A stretch of DNA of 16,343 nt from Elusimicrobiota bacterium (GCA_030639665.1 DAOWCC010000025.1:1-16343), one strand, 5' to 3'. Positions 1-7,527 are shown, counted from the stretch's first letter. Program-made: numbers and translations. Notes: a model not told the origin generated them from the sequence alone.

Positions 1-1
1 A

Positions 2-1138
2 GATTTGCTTGGTAAAAGCGTTGAGGAACAGAAAATAGCGGATGTTCCCATAGGGATTTTATTATCAGGGGGTATTGATTCCTCGGCTTTAACACATTTT
101 TTAAGTTTAAAATCCAATTCCAGGATAAAGACTTTTTCAATTGCTTATAGTGAGAAAGAATTTAATGAAACGGAGAAAGCCAGGGTTATATCCAAAAAAT
201 ATAATACGGAACATTTTGAAACTATTTTAAAACCTGATATAAAAAATTTGCTTGAGAAGATTGTTGGCTCTTTTGATGAGCCGTTTGCTGATTCTTCAGC
301 TATTCCAAATTATCTTATAAGCAAGTATGCCCGAGAAAAAGTAAAAGTGGCTTTAACCGGAATAGGAGGTGATGAACTTTTTGCCGGATATCCAAGACAT
401 ATGGGATCCAGAGTTTTGTCGAATTATCTTAAAGTCCCGGGTAGTTTAAGAAAAATTATAGGTAATTTAAGCGGCGGTTTTTCTGAAAGCACATCTTCTT
501 TTAATACTCCACAAAGACTGAAAAGGTTTTTTAAAGGCGGACAATATGATTTTTCAAAGGCCTATGACCATTGGATTTCATATTTAACGGAAGATGAAAG
601 GCGTAAGCTTTGTTTTGGAAATTTAAAAGCCATGCCCGGTTTTGCAAATAAGTTTTGCGTGGAAGTAAAAAGTGAAGCGGATATTTTCAAACATGAAATG
701 TCTAATTATTTGCCGGAGGATTTGCTTTATTTATCGGATAGAATGTCTATGGCAAATTCTCTTGAAATGAGGGTTCCTTTTTTGGATATAAGATTGGTTG
801 AATTTATGAGTAAGATTCCGCTTAAACTTAAGACCAAAGGTTTTACTCTTAAATATCTTCTTAAAAAAAGCATGAAAAATTTATTGCCTTATGAGATTCT
901 TAATCAAAAGAAAATGGGTTTTCAAGTACCTTTAGCTAAGTGGATAAATTTTGATTTAAAAGAAATGGTTGAGGAATACCTTTCGCCGCAGAGAATTAAA
1001 AGGGATGGTTTTTTTAATCCCGATTTTGTGGATTCTTTGCGGAATATTCATAGGAGCGGGAAAAGAAATATGTACGATCAGATTTACTCAATTTTAATTT
1101 TTAATATGTGGTTTGAAAAAATGAGGAATGACAGGTGA
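2..1138 (+). CDS. asnB: Asparagine synthase-like amidotransferase, synthetase domain (5' truncated)
   Basis: This is the C-terminal ATP-pyrophosphatase half of a class II glutamine-dependent asparagine synthetase family protein. The frame is open to the left edge, so the N-terminal glutaminase domain (with its catalytic Cys) lies outside the window. The PP-loop SGGIDSS is at bases 65-85, the second substrate-binding motif GGDELFAGY starts near base 365, and DRMSM with RVPFLD lie near 740-785. In the family, AMP-activated aspartate or a related carboxylate is amidated with ammonia from glutamine. The surrounding glycosyltransferase, methyltransferases and WbqC suggest the surface-polysaccharide subgroup, which may amidate a sugar acid rather than make free asparagine. 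The usual SGDGGDE loop reads TGIGGDE here. Its stop overlaps the next GTG start (GTGA), so the two are probably translationally coupled. Confidence 0.9.
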   Translation, partial: DLLGKSVEEQKIADVPIGILLSGGIDSSALTHFLSLKSNSRIKTFSIAYSEKEFNETEKARVISKKYNTEHFETILKPDIKNLLEKIVGSFDEPFADSSAIPNYLISKYAREKVKVALTGIGGDELFAGYPRHMGSRVLSNYLKVPGSLRKIIGNLSGGFSESTSSFNTPQRLKRFFKGGQYDFSKAYDHWISYLTEDERRKLCFGNLKAMPGFANKFCVEVKSEADIFKHEMSNYLPEDLLYLSDRMSMANSLEMRVPFLDIRLVEFMSKIPLKLKTKGFTLKYLLKKSMKNLLPYEILNQKKMGFQVPLAKWINFDLKEMVEEYLSPQRIKRDGFFNPDFVDSLRNIHRSGKRNMYDQIYSILIFNMWFEKMRNDR

Positions 1139-2169
1139 AAATATTAATTATTAATCTTGGGGGTATGGGTGATATTATAATGATGTCTCCCGTCTTGCGC
1201 GCGATTCGATTAAAGTATCAGGATTGCGAAATATCGTTATTATGTCTTAAAAGGGGTTTTGAAGTTGCTAAGGTCTTTAAAGAAATTAATAAATTTTATT
1301 TATTTAATAATGCTGATATTAAGTTTTTTGATTTGCTTGAGATATCCGGAACGCTTAAAGATTTAAGAAATCAAAAATTTAATTATTTGATAAATCTAAG
1401 GGATACAAGCAGTTTTGGCGGCAATCTTAAGATGAGTTTTATAGTTAAGGCTATCGGGGCAAGGGTTTCGATAGGAAGGAGCCTTGAAGGCAAGGGTAGG
1501 TTTTATAATAAGTTTTATGAAGAGAAAAAGATAAGTGATAAAAATGAGGTGGAAATCACATTGGACTTGCTTAAGTCACTAAATATAGAAAATACGCCAA
1601 AATATATATCTTATCCGGTAAGTGAAAAGGATGAAAAAAAGGTTTCCGATTTGTTTATTAAGGGAGATGAATCCAAACTTAAAATAGCTTTGAATCCGGG
1701 AGCATTTAGGCCTTCAAGAATGTGGCCTATAGAGCTTTGGCGTGCATTGGTAAAACTAGTAGATGAGAGATATCCAAAATCAAAAATATTTATTACCGGT
1801 TCTGCCGGTGAGCTATATTTGGCTAATTCAATAAAAGTGTTAGATAATGTTTCCGTTACAAATGGAAAGTTAAATATAGGGGAGCTTGCCGCTTTATATA
1901 AAAGAATGGATATTGTAATTAGTAATGATTCCGGGCCTATGCATTTGGCGGCTGCGGTTGGAACAAAAACAGTATGTATTTTTGGTCCGGGAGATTATAA
2001 TAGATTTGCCCCATCGGTTGATAAAAGCAAATACCGGATAGTTAGAAAAGAAATAAAGGAATGTAAGGTGCCGTGTTATAAATTCAGATGCGCTAATCCC
2101 ATTTGCCTTAATTCCATAAGCGCCCAAGATGTGATGGGAAAAATAAAGGAGTTAATTGTTGATGAATAA
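1135..2169 (+). CDS. Glycosyltransferase family 9 (heptosyltransferase-like)
   Basis: This 344-residue protein has the complete GT9 architecture, two Rossmann-like domains in a GT-B fold. The N-terminal acceptor domain begins KILIINLGGMGDIIMMSP (residues 2-19), typical of ADP-heptose:LPS heptosyltransferases. The nucleotide-sugar domain has LNPGA (186-190) followed by MWP, TGSAGE (221-226) and the hallmark SNDSGPMHLAAAVG (263-276). A C-terminal cysteine cluster (C310, C314, C319, C324) is a known but optional feature of the family. It would act at the cytoplasmic face of the inner membrane, adding a heptose-like sugar to lipid A core, O-antigen or another glycan; the exact sugar cannot be told. 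The start is GTG, preceded by GAGGA at 1123-1127 and overlapping the asnB stop. Confidence 0.9.
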   Translation: MKILIINLGGMGDIIMMSPVLRAIRLKYQDCEISLLCLKRGFEVAKVFKEINKFYLFNNADIKFFDLLEISGTLKDLRNQKFNYLINLRDTSSFGGNLKMSFIVKAIGARVSIGRSLEGKGRFYNKFYEEKKISDKNEVEITLDLLKSLNIENTPKYISYPVSEKDEKKVSDLFIKGDESKLKIALNPGAFRPSRMWPIELWRALVKLVDERYPKSKIFITGSAGELYLANSIKVLDNVSVTNGKLNIGELAALYKRMDIVISNDSGPMHLAAAVGTKTVCIFGPGDYNRFAPSVDKSKYRIVRKEIKECKVPCYKFRCANPICLNSISAQDVMGKIKELIVDE

Positions 2170-3037
2170 TAGCGCGATGGAAACTTTGAAGACTTGTCCT
2201 CTTTGTTCGGGCAATAAGATTGGAAACCTTTGGAATATTGAGAAAAGGGGAACCGAAATTTATGTAGAGAAATGCGCTGTCTGCGGTCTTATTTTTCAAA
2301 ATCCACGGCCTTTAGATCCAAATCAATTTTACGAAGAAGACTATTATAGTGGGAAGGCGTCATATTCTTATTCCAGGAACAGTGATGAGGATTTGCCAAT
2401 GTGGGATGCGAGATTAAGCAATATGGAGGTGGCGATTAAAAAAAGGAGTAATAATAGAATTCTTGATATTGGTTGCGCCACGGGGGATTTGCTTTTGGCC
2501 GCTTCAAAAAGAGGATGGGAGTGTTGGGGTGTTGATGTTTCTTCTCATGCGGTTAAAGAAGCTTCGAGAAAAGTTAAAAATGCAAAAATCCTAACGGGAG
2601 AAATTTTTGATTGTGATTTACCCGAAAATTATTTTGATGTTATTACTCTTTTTGAGGTTTTGGAGCATATAGCCAATCCTATTGCCCTGCTTCAAAAAAT
2701 TAATAGCTTGCTTGCTCCAGGCGGTATTATTGTAATTCAAACATCAAATGTAAATTCATTTAAAGGAAAGATTCAAGGAAAAAATTTTTATTATTTTGAA
2801 CCCGGTCATCTTATTTATTATTCGGTGAATACCTTGCGGTTTCTTTTGAAAAAAACCGGATTTAAGGAAAAGGAAATGTGGATAGGTTCTGAATTAGATT
2901 TGAAAACCGAGCTAAAGGTTTTTTCTATGTATTATTCACGTATTTATATTTTTTTAAAGAAAATTTTTAACAAGGTAATATTTGGAGATTTTACAGCAGG
3001 TACGGTGATGGTGGTTTATGGTCGTAAGAATTTATAA
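2162..3037 (+). CDS. Class I SAM-dependent methyltransferase with N-terminal zinc-finger-like motif
   Basis: This protein is about 291 residues. Two CxxC knuckles at the N terminus (C12/C15 and C38/C41) resemble the small zinc ribbon found in many polysaccharide-cluster methyltransferases. They are followed by a Methyltransf_23-type domain with SAM motif I LDIGCATGD (101-109), the acidic VDVS after the second strand, FEVLEHI, and APGG on the post-motif strand. The family transfers a methyl group from S-adenosylmethionine, probably to a sugar hydroxyl given the neighbours; substrate unknown. The ATG at 2162 overlaps the GT9 stop and has GGAG 11 bases upstream. A later ATG at 2177 lacks an SD, and a TTG at 2156 is possible but less likely. 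The C-terminal part is hydrophobic and aromatic, which hints at membrane or lipid-carrier proximity. Confidence 0.85.
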   Translation: MNNSAMETLKTCPLCSGNKIGNLWNIEKRGTEIYVEKCAVCGLIFQNPRPLDPNQFYEEDYYSGKASYSYSRNSDEDLPMWDARLSNMEVAIKKRSNNRILDIGCATGDLLLAASKRGWECWGVDVSSHAVKEASRKVKNAKILTGEIFDCDLPENYFDVITLFEVLEHIANPIALLQKINSLLAPGGIIVIQTSNVNSFKGKIQGKNFYYFEPGHLIYYSVNTLRFLLKKTGFKEKEMWIGSELDLKTELKVFSMYYSRIYIFLKKIFNKVIFGDFTAGTVMVVYGRKNL

Positions 3038-3052
3038 GAGGAATTGGTATTA

Positions 3053-3874
3053 ATGAATAATTGTCCTATTTGCGATTCAAAGGAGATAAAAAATAATAGC
3101 GCGGGGTTAAAGTTGTGTAATGGTTGCGGAGTTTATTTTTTTGGAAGACAGGATTTTGCTGAGCCATTATATAATGGTAAAGAAACAGATGTTTATAATA
3201 AATCAAAAATAAAATTATTCAATTATGGACTTAAAGTTTTGAATTCCTGTTTTCCACAAAAAGGGAGGCTACTTGATATCGGGGCGGCTTACGGGGATTT
3301 TATAAAATTAGCCAAAAAAGCGGGTTGGCAGGTTGAGGGCGTGGAATTGTCAGATAAAATGGTTCAAGATGATAGGCAGAAAGGTTTGACGATGTATAAT
3401 AAGCCTATTGAGGATTTGGATTTAAAATCCAATTCATATGAAGCTATTACAGCTTATGAAGTTTTTTCTCAGATGAAGACTACGAGAAAAGCTGTTCTTG
3501 AGATTTATAAAATATTAAAACCTCAAGGGGTTTTGATTATAAGAGAGTTTAATTCCACATTTCATATAAAATTACTTGGTTTGTTAAATATGAAACTGTT
3601 TTCTTTTTTAAATCTTCAGCCGGGCATTACTCACAATTTTAATTTTAATAAGCGGTCATTAGAGGCGCTTTTAAAAAAGGCCGGGTTCAAGGATATTAAA
3701 ATTGTAAATTCCAGGTCCACAATGGGTGACCCTTATGGAACAGGTGGCAAATTGGGTTCTGTTTTTGTATCGGTTTTTAAAACAATGTATTATATTCTTT
3801 CGCAAGGAATATATTATTTATCGTTTGGTGGTTTATGTGTAGGTTCAAGTCTTGTGGTTGTCGCAAGAAAATAA
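3053..3874 (+). CDS. Second class I SAM methyltransferase with zinc-finger-like N terminus
   Basis: This 273-residue protein has the same design as the preceding gene: CxxC pairs (C4/C7 and C22/C25), SAM motif I LDIGAAYGD (74-82), VELS at the end of the second strand, AYEVFSQM in the place of the usual EVLEH motif, and a late hydrophobic segment. The loss of the canonical H in that motif and the overall sequence difference make it a distant paralogue, not a recent duplicate. The predicted role is methylation of a second position on the same glycan or glycolipid; substrate unknown. The start at 3053 is preceded by AGAGGA about ten bases upstream; an in-frame TTG at 3044 is the alternative. It lies 15 bases after the first methyltransferase and 3 bases before wbqC, inside one operon. 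Confidence 0.83.
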   Translation: MNNCPICDSKEIKNNSAGLKLCNGCGVYFFGRQDFAEPLYNGKETDVYNKSKIKLFNYGLKVLNSCFPQKGRLLDIGAAYGDFIKLAKKAGWQVEGVELSDKMVQDDRQKGLTMYNKPIEDLDLKSNSYEAITAYEVFSQMKTTRKAVLEIYKILKPQGVLIIREFNSTFHIKLLGLLNMKLFSFLNLQPGITHNFNFNKRSLEALLKKAGFKDIKIVNSRSTMGDPYGTGGKLGSVFVSVFKTMYYILSQGIYYLSFGGLCVGSSLVVVARK

Positions 3875-3877
3875 AAT

Positions 3878-4552
3878 ATGAAAATAGCTATTCATCAGAT
3901 TCAATATATGCCGGGGCCGAGATTTTTCAATAAAATGAAAAAGGCGGATTTGTTTATTTTGCTTGATGATGTGCAATATGAGAAAAGAGAGTTTCAAAAT
4001 CGAAATAAAATAAGAACAAAGGAAGGCTCGCAGTATTTAACGATTCCGGTAATAGTTAAAGGGCTTGCTGATCAATTGATTAAGGATGTAAAGATAAATC
4101 AAACTTACAATTGGCGGGCGGAGCATTTAAAAGCCATAAAATCAAATTACGGGAAAGCCGCTTATTTCAAAAGATATATTACAGACCTTGAGGATTTTTA
4201 TTCGCTTGATTATTCCAAGCTCTCAAAGCCGGCGCTTTGGAGTATAGAATTTCTAAAATTAATTTTTGATATAAAAACTCCCATGGTTTTATCATCCCAA
4301 TTTTCCGTTAAATCTTCCTCAACTCAAAGATTAATTGATTTATGCAAGGAAGCCGGAGGAATTGAATATATATCGGGCGCGGGCGGCAAGGATTATCTGG
4401 ATGAGGATTTGTTTGTTAAAAACGGTATAAAACTTAATTATCAGAGTTTTAAGTATCCTTTTTATAAGCAGGTTTATGAGGGTTTTGAAAATAATTTATC
4501 CGCTTTGGATATTGTTTTAAATTGCGGGCCTGATTCTCATGAGCATATTTAA
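3878..4552 (+). CDS. WbqC family protein
   Basis: This 224-residue protein opens with KIAIHQIQYMPGPRFFNKM and continues with ADLFILLDDVQYEKREFQNRNKI and TIPV. These are the signature blocks of the WbqC-like family (PF08889), including the conserved H-Q-x-Q-Y-x-P start and LDDVQ-Y-RN segment. A central SGAGGKDYLDE (about 165-175) matches the later conserved block. The length is normal for the family, so the gene looks complete. WbqC proteins recur in O-antigen and glycan clusters and lack a firmly assigned reaction. Here it closes a cluster of an AsnB-type enzyme, GT9 and two methyltransferases. No clear SD precedes the ATG, but the preceding stop is 3 bases away, so reinitiation is plausible. 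A strong terminator follows about 150 bases downstream. Confidence 0.88.
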   Translation: MKIAIHQIQYMPGPRFFNKMKKADLFILLDDVQYEKREFQNRNKIRTKEGSQYLTIPVIVKGLADQLIKDVKINQTYNWRAEHLKAIKSNYGKAAYFKRYITDLEDFYSLDYSKLSKPALWSIEFLKLIFDIKTPMVLSSQFSVKSSSTQRLIDLCKEAGGIEYISGAGGKDYLDEDLFVKNGIKLNYQSFKYPFYKQVYEGFENNLSALDIVLNCGPDSHEHI

Positions 4553-4592
4553 ATTTTTATATTATATGTAGTATCAAAAATAAGGAGTTATT

Positions 4593-4655
4593 ATGACCCT
4601 ACCACCTGCTTACACACCAAAAGGTGTGTTTAGTGATATAAGAGTGGTAAAATGA
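4593..4655 (+). CDS. Putative 20-codon small ORF
   Basis: ATG at 4593 is preceded by AAGGAG (4582-4587) with a 5-base spacer, one of the better ribosome-binding sites in this half of the window. The encoded peptide is MTLPPAYTPKGVFSDIRVVK. It ends in TGA sharing ATGA with a second small ORF. A hairpin, ACACACC-AAAA-GGTGTGT (4612-4629), lies inside the coding stretch. I do not recognise the peptide. It could be a genuine small protein, a leader peptide, or the remnant of a decayed gene. The SD is the main support. Confidence 0.35.
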   Translation: MTLPPAYTPKGVFSDIRVVK

Positions 4656-4714
4656 AAGTGTTTGAAAGGTGTAAAAATAAAGAAGAGAATACAATATTTT
4701 TAAAAAGCGGCTGA
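4652..4714 (+). CDS. Putative second 20-codon small ORF overlapping the first
   Basis: The ATG at 4652 overlaps the stop of the preceding small ORF (ATGA), which is the usual sign of translational coupling. It encodes a Lys/Glu-rich 20-residue peptide (MKVFERCKNKEENTIFLKSG). Its stop lies inside the left arm of the terminator hairpin, which is unusual for a real gene and argues for chance or a decayed reading frame. Not recognised. Confidence 0.2.
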   Translation: MKVFERCKNKEENTIFLKSG

Positions 4715-4733
4715 TTTAAATCAGCCGCTTTTT
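4702..4733. terminator. Strong bidirectional intrinsic terminator
   Basis: A 13-bp inverted repeat, AAAAAGCGGCTGA and TCAGCCGCTTTTT around a TTTAAA centre, is a near-perfect hairpin with A and T tracts on both sides. It lies between convergent genes, so it can end the polysaccharide operon on the plus strand and the hydrolase operon on the minus strand. Confidence 0.9.
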
Positions 4734-4754
4734 TTATTTCATTAAAACTTAAGT

Positions 4755-5492
4755 TTAGTTCTCTATTGAGGGTATGATATTGCTATCTATTTCAATATCA
4801 TTTAAAGAATTTTGCTTGATATTAAACAATTGTGAAGCAATGGAATTGAAAGAGGTGTCTGTCGGCGTAACATTATGATTTGTTTGTAATGACGGAGGCG
4901 CTGGGAAAATAAATGGTTGATTGGCCACCGTATTTTCAAATTGTTCCGCCGGCGTGAAAGGCCAGCCCCAGCCGCTTTCAAGTTCATCGGGAGTGGGATT
5001 TAAGCCGACCGATTCATAAGCGGCTTCACTTATGCCCACGCAATCGTAAGAGTCAGGCCCTTTTGGAGACATGTGGCTAAAATTATAATCACCGCCAACT
5101 TTCGATAAAACCATCGCTACTATTTGTTCTCTTTGTTTTTTAGTGGGCCTTTGCTTTGTCGTTCTATTGCCATAATAGGGATAGCTAAAATTACGGGTAA
5201 ATCTTCTCAAGGTTGCTTTTCTTATGCCGCCATATTTAAAATAATTTGGAACAGAATCTACGATTTGAAAGACCGTGCGGCCATTTTTTTCTTCAAATCC
5301 TGTAAATATCGCGGTATGTCCCAGAGCAAGTTCATTTATCCAACCAAGAGGCCAGCCGGTTTGGCCTCCGGTATAGATAATGTCGCCTTTTTCTATGGCG
5401 GAGACATTGGTTTGAATGCCGACGGCGAAAATAAAACCAACAATGAGACCTAAAGTTATTAATACTTTGTTTTTAAATTTTTTATTGTTCAT
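4755..5492 (-). CDS. Exported permuted NlpC/P60 (YiiX/YebB-like) cysteine hydrolase
   Basis: This 245-residue protein has a Sec signal peptide (KKFKNK followed by a hydrophobic core and an AxA-like site, about 1-32). The mature part starts with KGDIIYTGG and GHTAIFTG, with the candidate catalytic His at H59, followed much later by DSYDCVGISEAAY with the candidate nucleophile C151. This His-before-Cys order is the circularly permuted papain-like fold of the YiiX/YebB group, whose members are thought to cleave amide or thioester bonds in the cell envelope. The last 55 or so residues are a low-complexity Asn/Ser/Thr/Pro tail. The start codon overlaps the stop of the upstream HEAT-repeat gene by one base (TAATG), so the two are co-expressed. 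Fold assignment is fairly secure; substrate is unknown. Confidence 0.7.
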   Translation of the reverse strand: MNNKKFKNKVLITLGLIVGFIFAVGIQTNVSAIEKGDIIYTGGQTGWPLGWINELALGHTAIFTGFEEKNGRTVFQIVDSVPNYFKYGGIRKATLRRFTRNFSYPYYGNRTTKQRPTKKQREQIVAMVLSKVGGDYNFSHMSPKGPDSYDCVGISEAAYESVGLNPTPDELESGWGWPFTPAEQFENTVANQPFIFPAPPSLQTNHNVTPTDTSFNSIASQLFNIKQNSLNDIEIDSNIIPSIEN

Positions 5493-6211
5493 TATTGTTT
5501 AACTCCGTTGGCATAATCAATCATTTCCCAAGCGGTGGCCCTTAAGATAGGGGCTTCAGTGGCGGAATTAGCTATATCTTTAAGTATTTTAATAGCTTTG
5601 GCTGTTTTTGTTTTGCCTATGCTTATCACAATGTTTACTTTCAATACTTCATTTGATTTATTATAAAGTTCGGTTAATCTCTTTATTATTATGGGATTTC
5701 CTATTTCACCTAATGCCCAGATTGAATCTATAACCGCGAGTTTCTTTTTAAGGTTTTCTTCATAATGGCCTTTAGTCAGCTGCATGGTATATGCTTGCCT
5801 TGTATAGTTATCAATATTGTTAAAAAGGGCGTCTATAGCGGCTTCACTATTGTTTTGTCCGGCTGATTTGGAGGCGCATAATCTGATCGCGTCATTTCCG
5901 GAATTAATATGCTCAGCCATTTTTCCCGATATATCGGAATCTTCCGATGAACTGAGCGCGTCTATAAGAGCGCATCTGTAATTTGATGATTTGTTTGCAT
6001 TAAAAGATTCGGTGAGCGTTTTATTGGCTGCTTCGGTATCAGTTGAAACAAGCTCTTTCAAAGCCTTTCTTGTTTCAATTTGATTTTCATTATTTTCGGA
6101 ATATTCAAGTTTGGTTAAAAGAGAGTCAATATTATTTGCCGCATGGATGGTTTTAGGAAAAAGTGAAAAAACCGCTATAAGAGCTATTGCCGCTTTAAAA
6201 GTTTTTTTCAT
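5492..6211 (-). CDS. Exported HEAT-repeat protein
   Basis: I chose the ATG at 6211 because GGAG sits 6 bases upstream and the protein then begins with a clean Sec signal peptide (MKKTFKAAIALIAVFSLF, cleavage near residue 24). In-frame ATGs at 6223 and 6256 would bury the signal. The mature part is all helical, with HEAT-like repeats, clearest in AVIDSIWALGEIGNPIIIKRL and in VLKVNIVISIGKTKTAKAIKIL and the repeat after it. HEAT arrays are protein-protein scaffolds and have no catalytic residues. One-base overlap with the downstream exported cysteine hydrolase suggests it may bind or position that enzyme in the periplasm; this is inference. The repeats are few and degenerate, and homology at family level is not recognisable. 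Confidence 0.75.
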   Translation of the reverse strand: MKKTFKAAIALIAVFSLFPKTIHAANNIDSLLTKLEYSENNENQIETRKALKELVSTDTEAANKTLTESFNANKSSNYRCALIDALSSSEDSDISGKMAEHINSGNDAIRLCASKSAGQNNSEAAIDALFNNIDNYTRQAYTMQLTKGHYEENLKKKLAVIDSIWALGEIGNPIIIKRLTELYNKSNEVLKVNIVISIGKTKTAKAIKILKDIANSATEAPILRATAWEMIDYANGVKQ

Positions 6212-6368
6212 TGAAGTCTCCATATTTCCGGTGGATTCATATTTATAGTTTATCACAAAGGCGGAAAACGGTAAGGCGCAAAAGGGCAGTTTCCAAAAGT
6301 CATACAGACTATTAAAAACATAGGACCTATGGGACTTGCAGATAGGCCCTTTTCCGATTAAAGTGGAA
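6212..6368. other. Intergenic spacer between metallophosphoesterase and HEAT-repeat genes
   Basis: About 157 bases between two minus-strand genes. The half next to the phosphoesterase stop carries overlapping inverted repeats and a probable terminator (listed separately). The half next to the HEAT gene is AT-rich with a TATAAA on the minus strand near 6240-6245 that could be a -10 box, but no convincing -35 was seen. Confidence 0.5.
6315..6349 (-). terminator. Probable terminator after the metallophosphoesterase gene
   Basis: Read on the minus strand, GGGCCTAT pairs with ATAGGTCC (8 bp including one G-U pair, 11-base loop), followed within four bases by TTTTT. A competing mini-palindrome, CATAGGTCCTATG, overlaps the right arm. 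The G-U pair makes the hairpin better on the minus strand than on the plus strand, matching the gene direction. Confidence 0.5.
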
Positions 6369-7481
6369 TTATTTTTTTGATAATGTAATAAGCGGAATTT
6401 CAGTAGGAGCCAGGAATCTCATTTTAGGACCCCATGAGCCCGCGCCTGAAGTTACATATAGGCGGGAATTGTTGATTTGATAAAGTCCGTAGAAGTATTT
6501 ATAAATCATTTTCGCGAATATGTGGCCCGGAAAAATTTGTCCTCTATGAATATGTCCGGCAAGGGCGAAAAAATCCATATTTTCGGCCATCACATCAAAG
6601 AAAAGAGGTTGATGCGTGATTATGATTGAAAATTTATTTTTATCGCGCTTGGAGATAATTTTTTTGATATCGTTTTCAGTCATTTTTGTAGCTTTTATGT
6701 CATTTAAGCCTATAATTTGAAAATCATCAAATTGAAAAATTTCATTTTCGAGTAATCGCGCGCCGATTTTTTTATGGCATTCAACGGATTTTTCATAGCC
6801 TTGATAATATTCATGATTGCCCAATACGGCAAAAATTCCAAATTTCGGGTTTAAGCTTTTTACGGCTTTAATAATTCTTCCATTGCAAGTCATCGGCGGG
6901 TCTATAAAATCACCGGTCATTAAAACCAAGTCGGGTTTGGCGGCGTTTATTTTTTTGATTATAGCCTCAAATTGTCTGATATTATAGGGAAAATCCATAT
7001 GCGTGTCCGCTATCTGAATTATTTTAAGGTTATCGATATTTTGCGGAAATTCAGGCATAGTTACGGTTATTTTTTTTATATTTGGAACCAGAAAGGCGCT
7101 ATAAATTGAAAAAATAATTATTAAAATTGCCGCCGATATGGCGGCTATCCGCAAATTGGATAAATATTTTGAAGAGGTGAATTTTTTAGCTGCGAAAATT
7201 ATAATATCATGCGAGGCGATTGAAAAGGCGATAATAATTATCATGCCCATCCAGAGCGCGCCAAAAAAACATATATATTCATAAATAATATTTTCACAAT
7301 GTCTTCTTAAGAACATGGTGAAAGGCGATAGAAATGCCAGAGATAAGAGCGCGAGTCTCAGGATTCTTCCGGTTTGCAGTGTTAAGCTGAAATTTTTGAT
7401 AAGCCAGCCGGCAAAATATACATGAAGCAGTATATATGAAAAAACCATGGTTAAAAAGATAAATATAAAGTGAAATTTCAT
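6369..7481 (-). CDS. Membrane-anchored metallophosphoesterase
   Basis: This 370-residue protein has four N-terminal membrane segments (about 4-24, 36-58, 72-92 and 112-132) followed by a calcineurin-like phosphoesterase domain. All dimetal-site blocks are present: ADTH (158-161), GDFID (190-194), GNHE (221-224), THQP (289-292) and GHIHRG (309-314). This layout is that of the YkuE/YaeI-type membrane metallophosphoesterases, a few of which are reported to act on lipid phosphates or UDP-diacylglucosamine-like substrates; the substrate here is unknown. The phosphoesterase domain probably sits at one face of the inner membrane. The gene is transcribed from a promoter so near the ATG that its mRNA would have almost no leader, and no SD is visible. 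It diverges from the EamA transporter gene. Confidence 0.87.
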   Translation of the reverse strand: MKFHFIFIFLTMVFSYILLHVYFAGWLIKNFSLTLQTGRILRLALLSLAFLSPFTMFLRRHCENIIYEYICFFGALWMGMIIIIAFSIASHDIIIFAAKKFTSSKYLSNLRIAAISAAILIIIFSIYSAFLVPNIKKITVTMPEFPQNIDNLKIIQIADTHMDFPYNIRQFEAIIKKINAAKPDLVLMTGDFIDPPMTCNGRIIKAVKSLNPKFGIFAVLGNHEYYQGYEKSVECHKKIGARLLENEIFQFDDFQIIGLNDIKATKMTENDIKKIISKRDKNKFSIIITHQPLFFDVMAENMDFFALAGHIHRGQIFPGHIFAKMIYKYFYGLYQINNSRLYVTSGAGSWGPKMRFLAPTEIPLITLSKK

Positions 7482-7489
7482 GAGAACAG

Positions 7490-7495
7490 ATTATA
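7490..7495 (-). promoter_or_regulatory. Consensus -10 box for the metallophosphoesterase gene (near-leaderless)
   Basis: On the minus strand an exact TATAAT ends 8 bases before the ATG at 7481. With normal spacing the transcript would start at about 7483, two bases ahead of the start codon. No good -35 hexamer is seen at 16-18 bp. Confidence 0.55.
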
Positions 7496-7527
7496 CAAAA
7501 AGTAATGAGTTCTTTTTTTTGTTGTTT

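Larger units (their letters stand above)
4553..4754. other. Convergent intergenic region with tiny ORFs and shared terminator
   Basis: This spacer separates wbqC (plus) from the exported hydrolase (minus). It holds two possible 20-codon ORFs, a small hairpin and a long terminator palindrome, each listed separately. No clear -35/-10 pair was found ahead of the tiny ORFs, so they could be the tail of the polysaccharide transcript. Confidence 0.6.

Noticed and set aside
4562..4714. Known riboswitch or CRISPR repeat in the intergenic region
   Set aside because: The hairpins do not match any riboswitch core I know, there is no regular repeat-spacer pattern, and the downstream gene is on the opposite strand.
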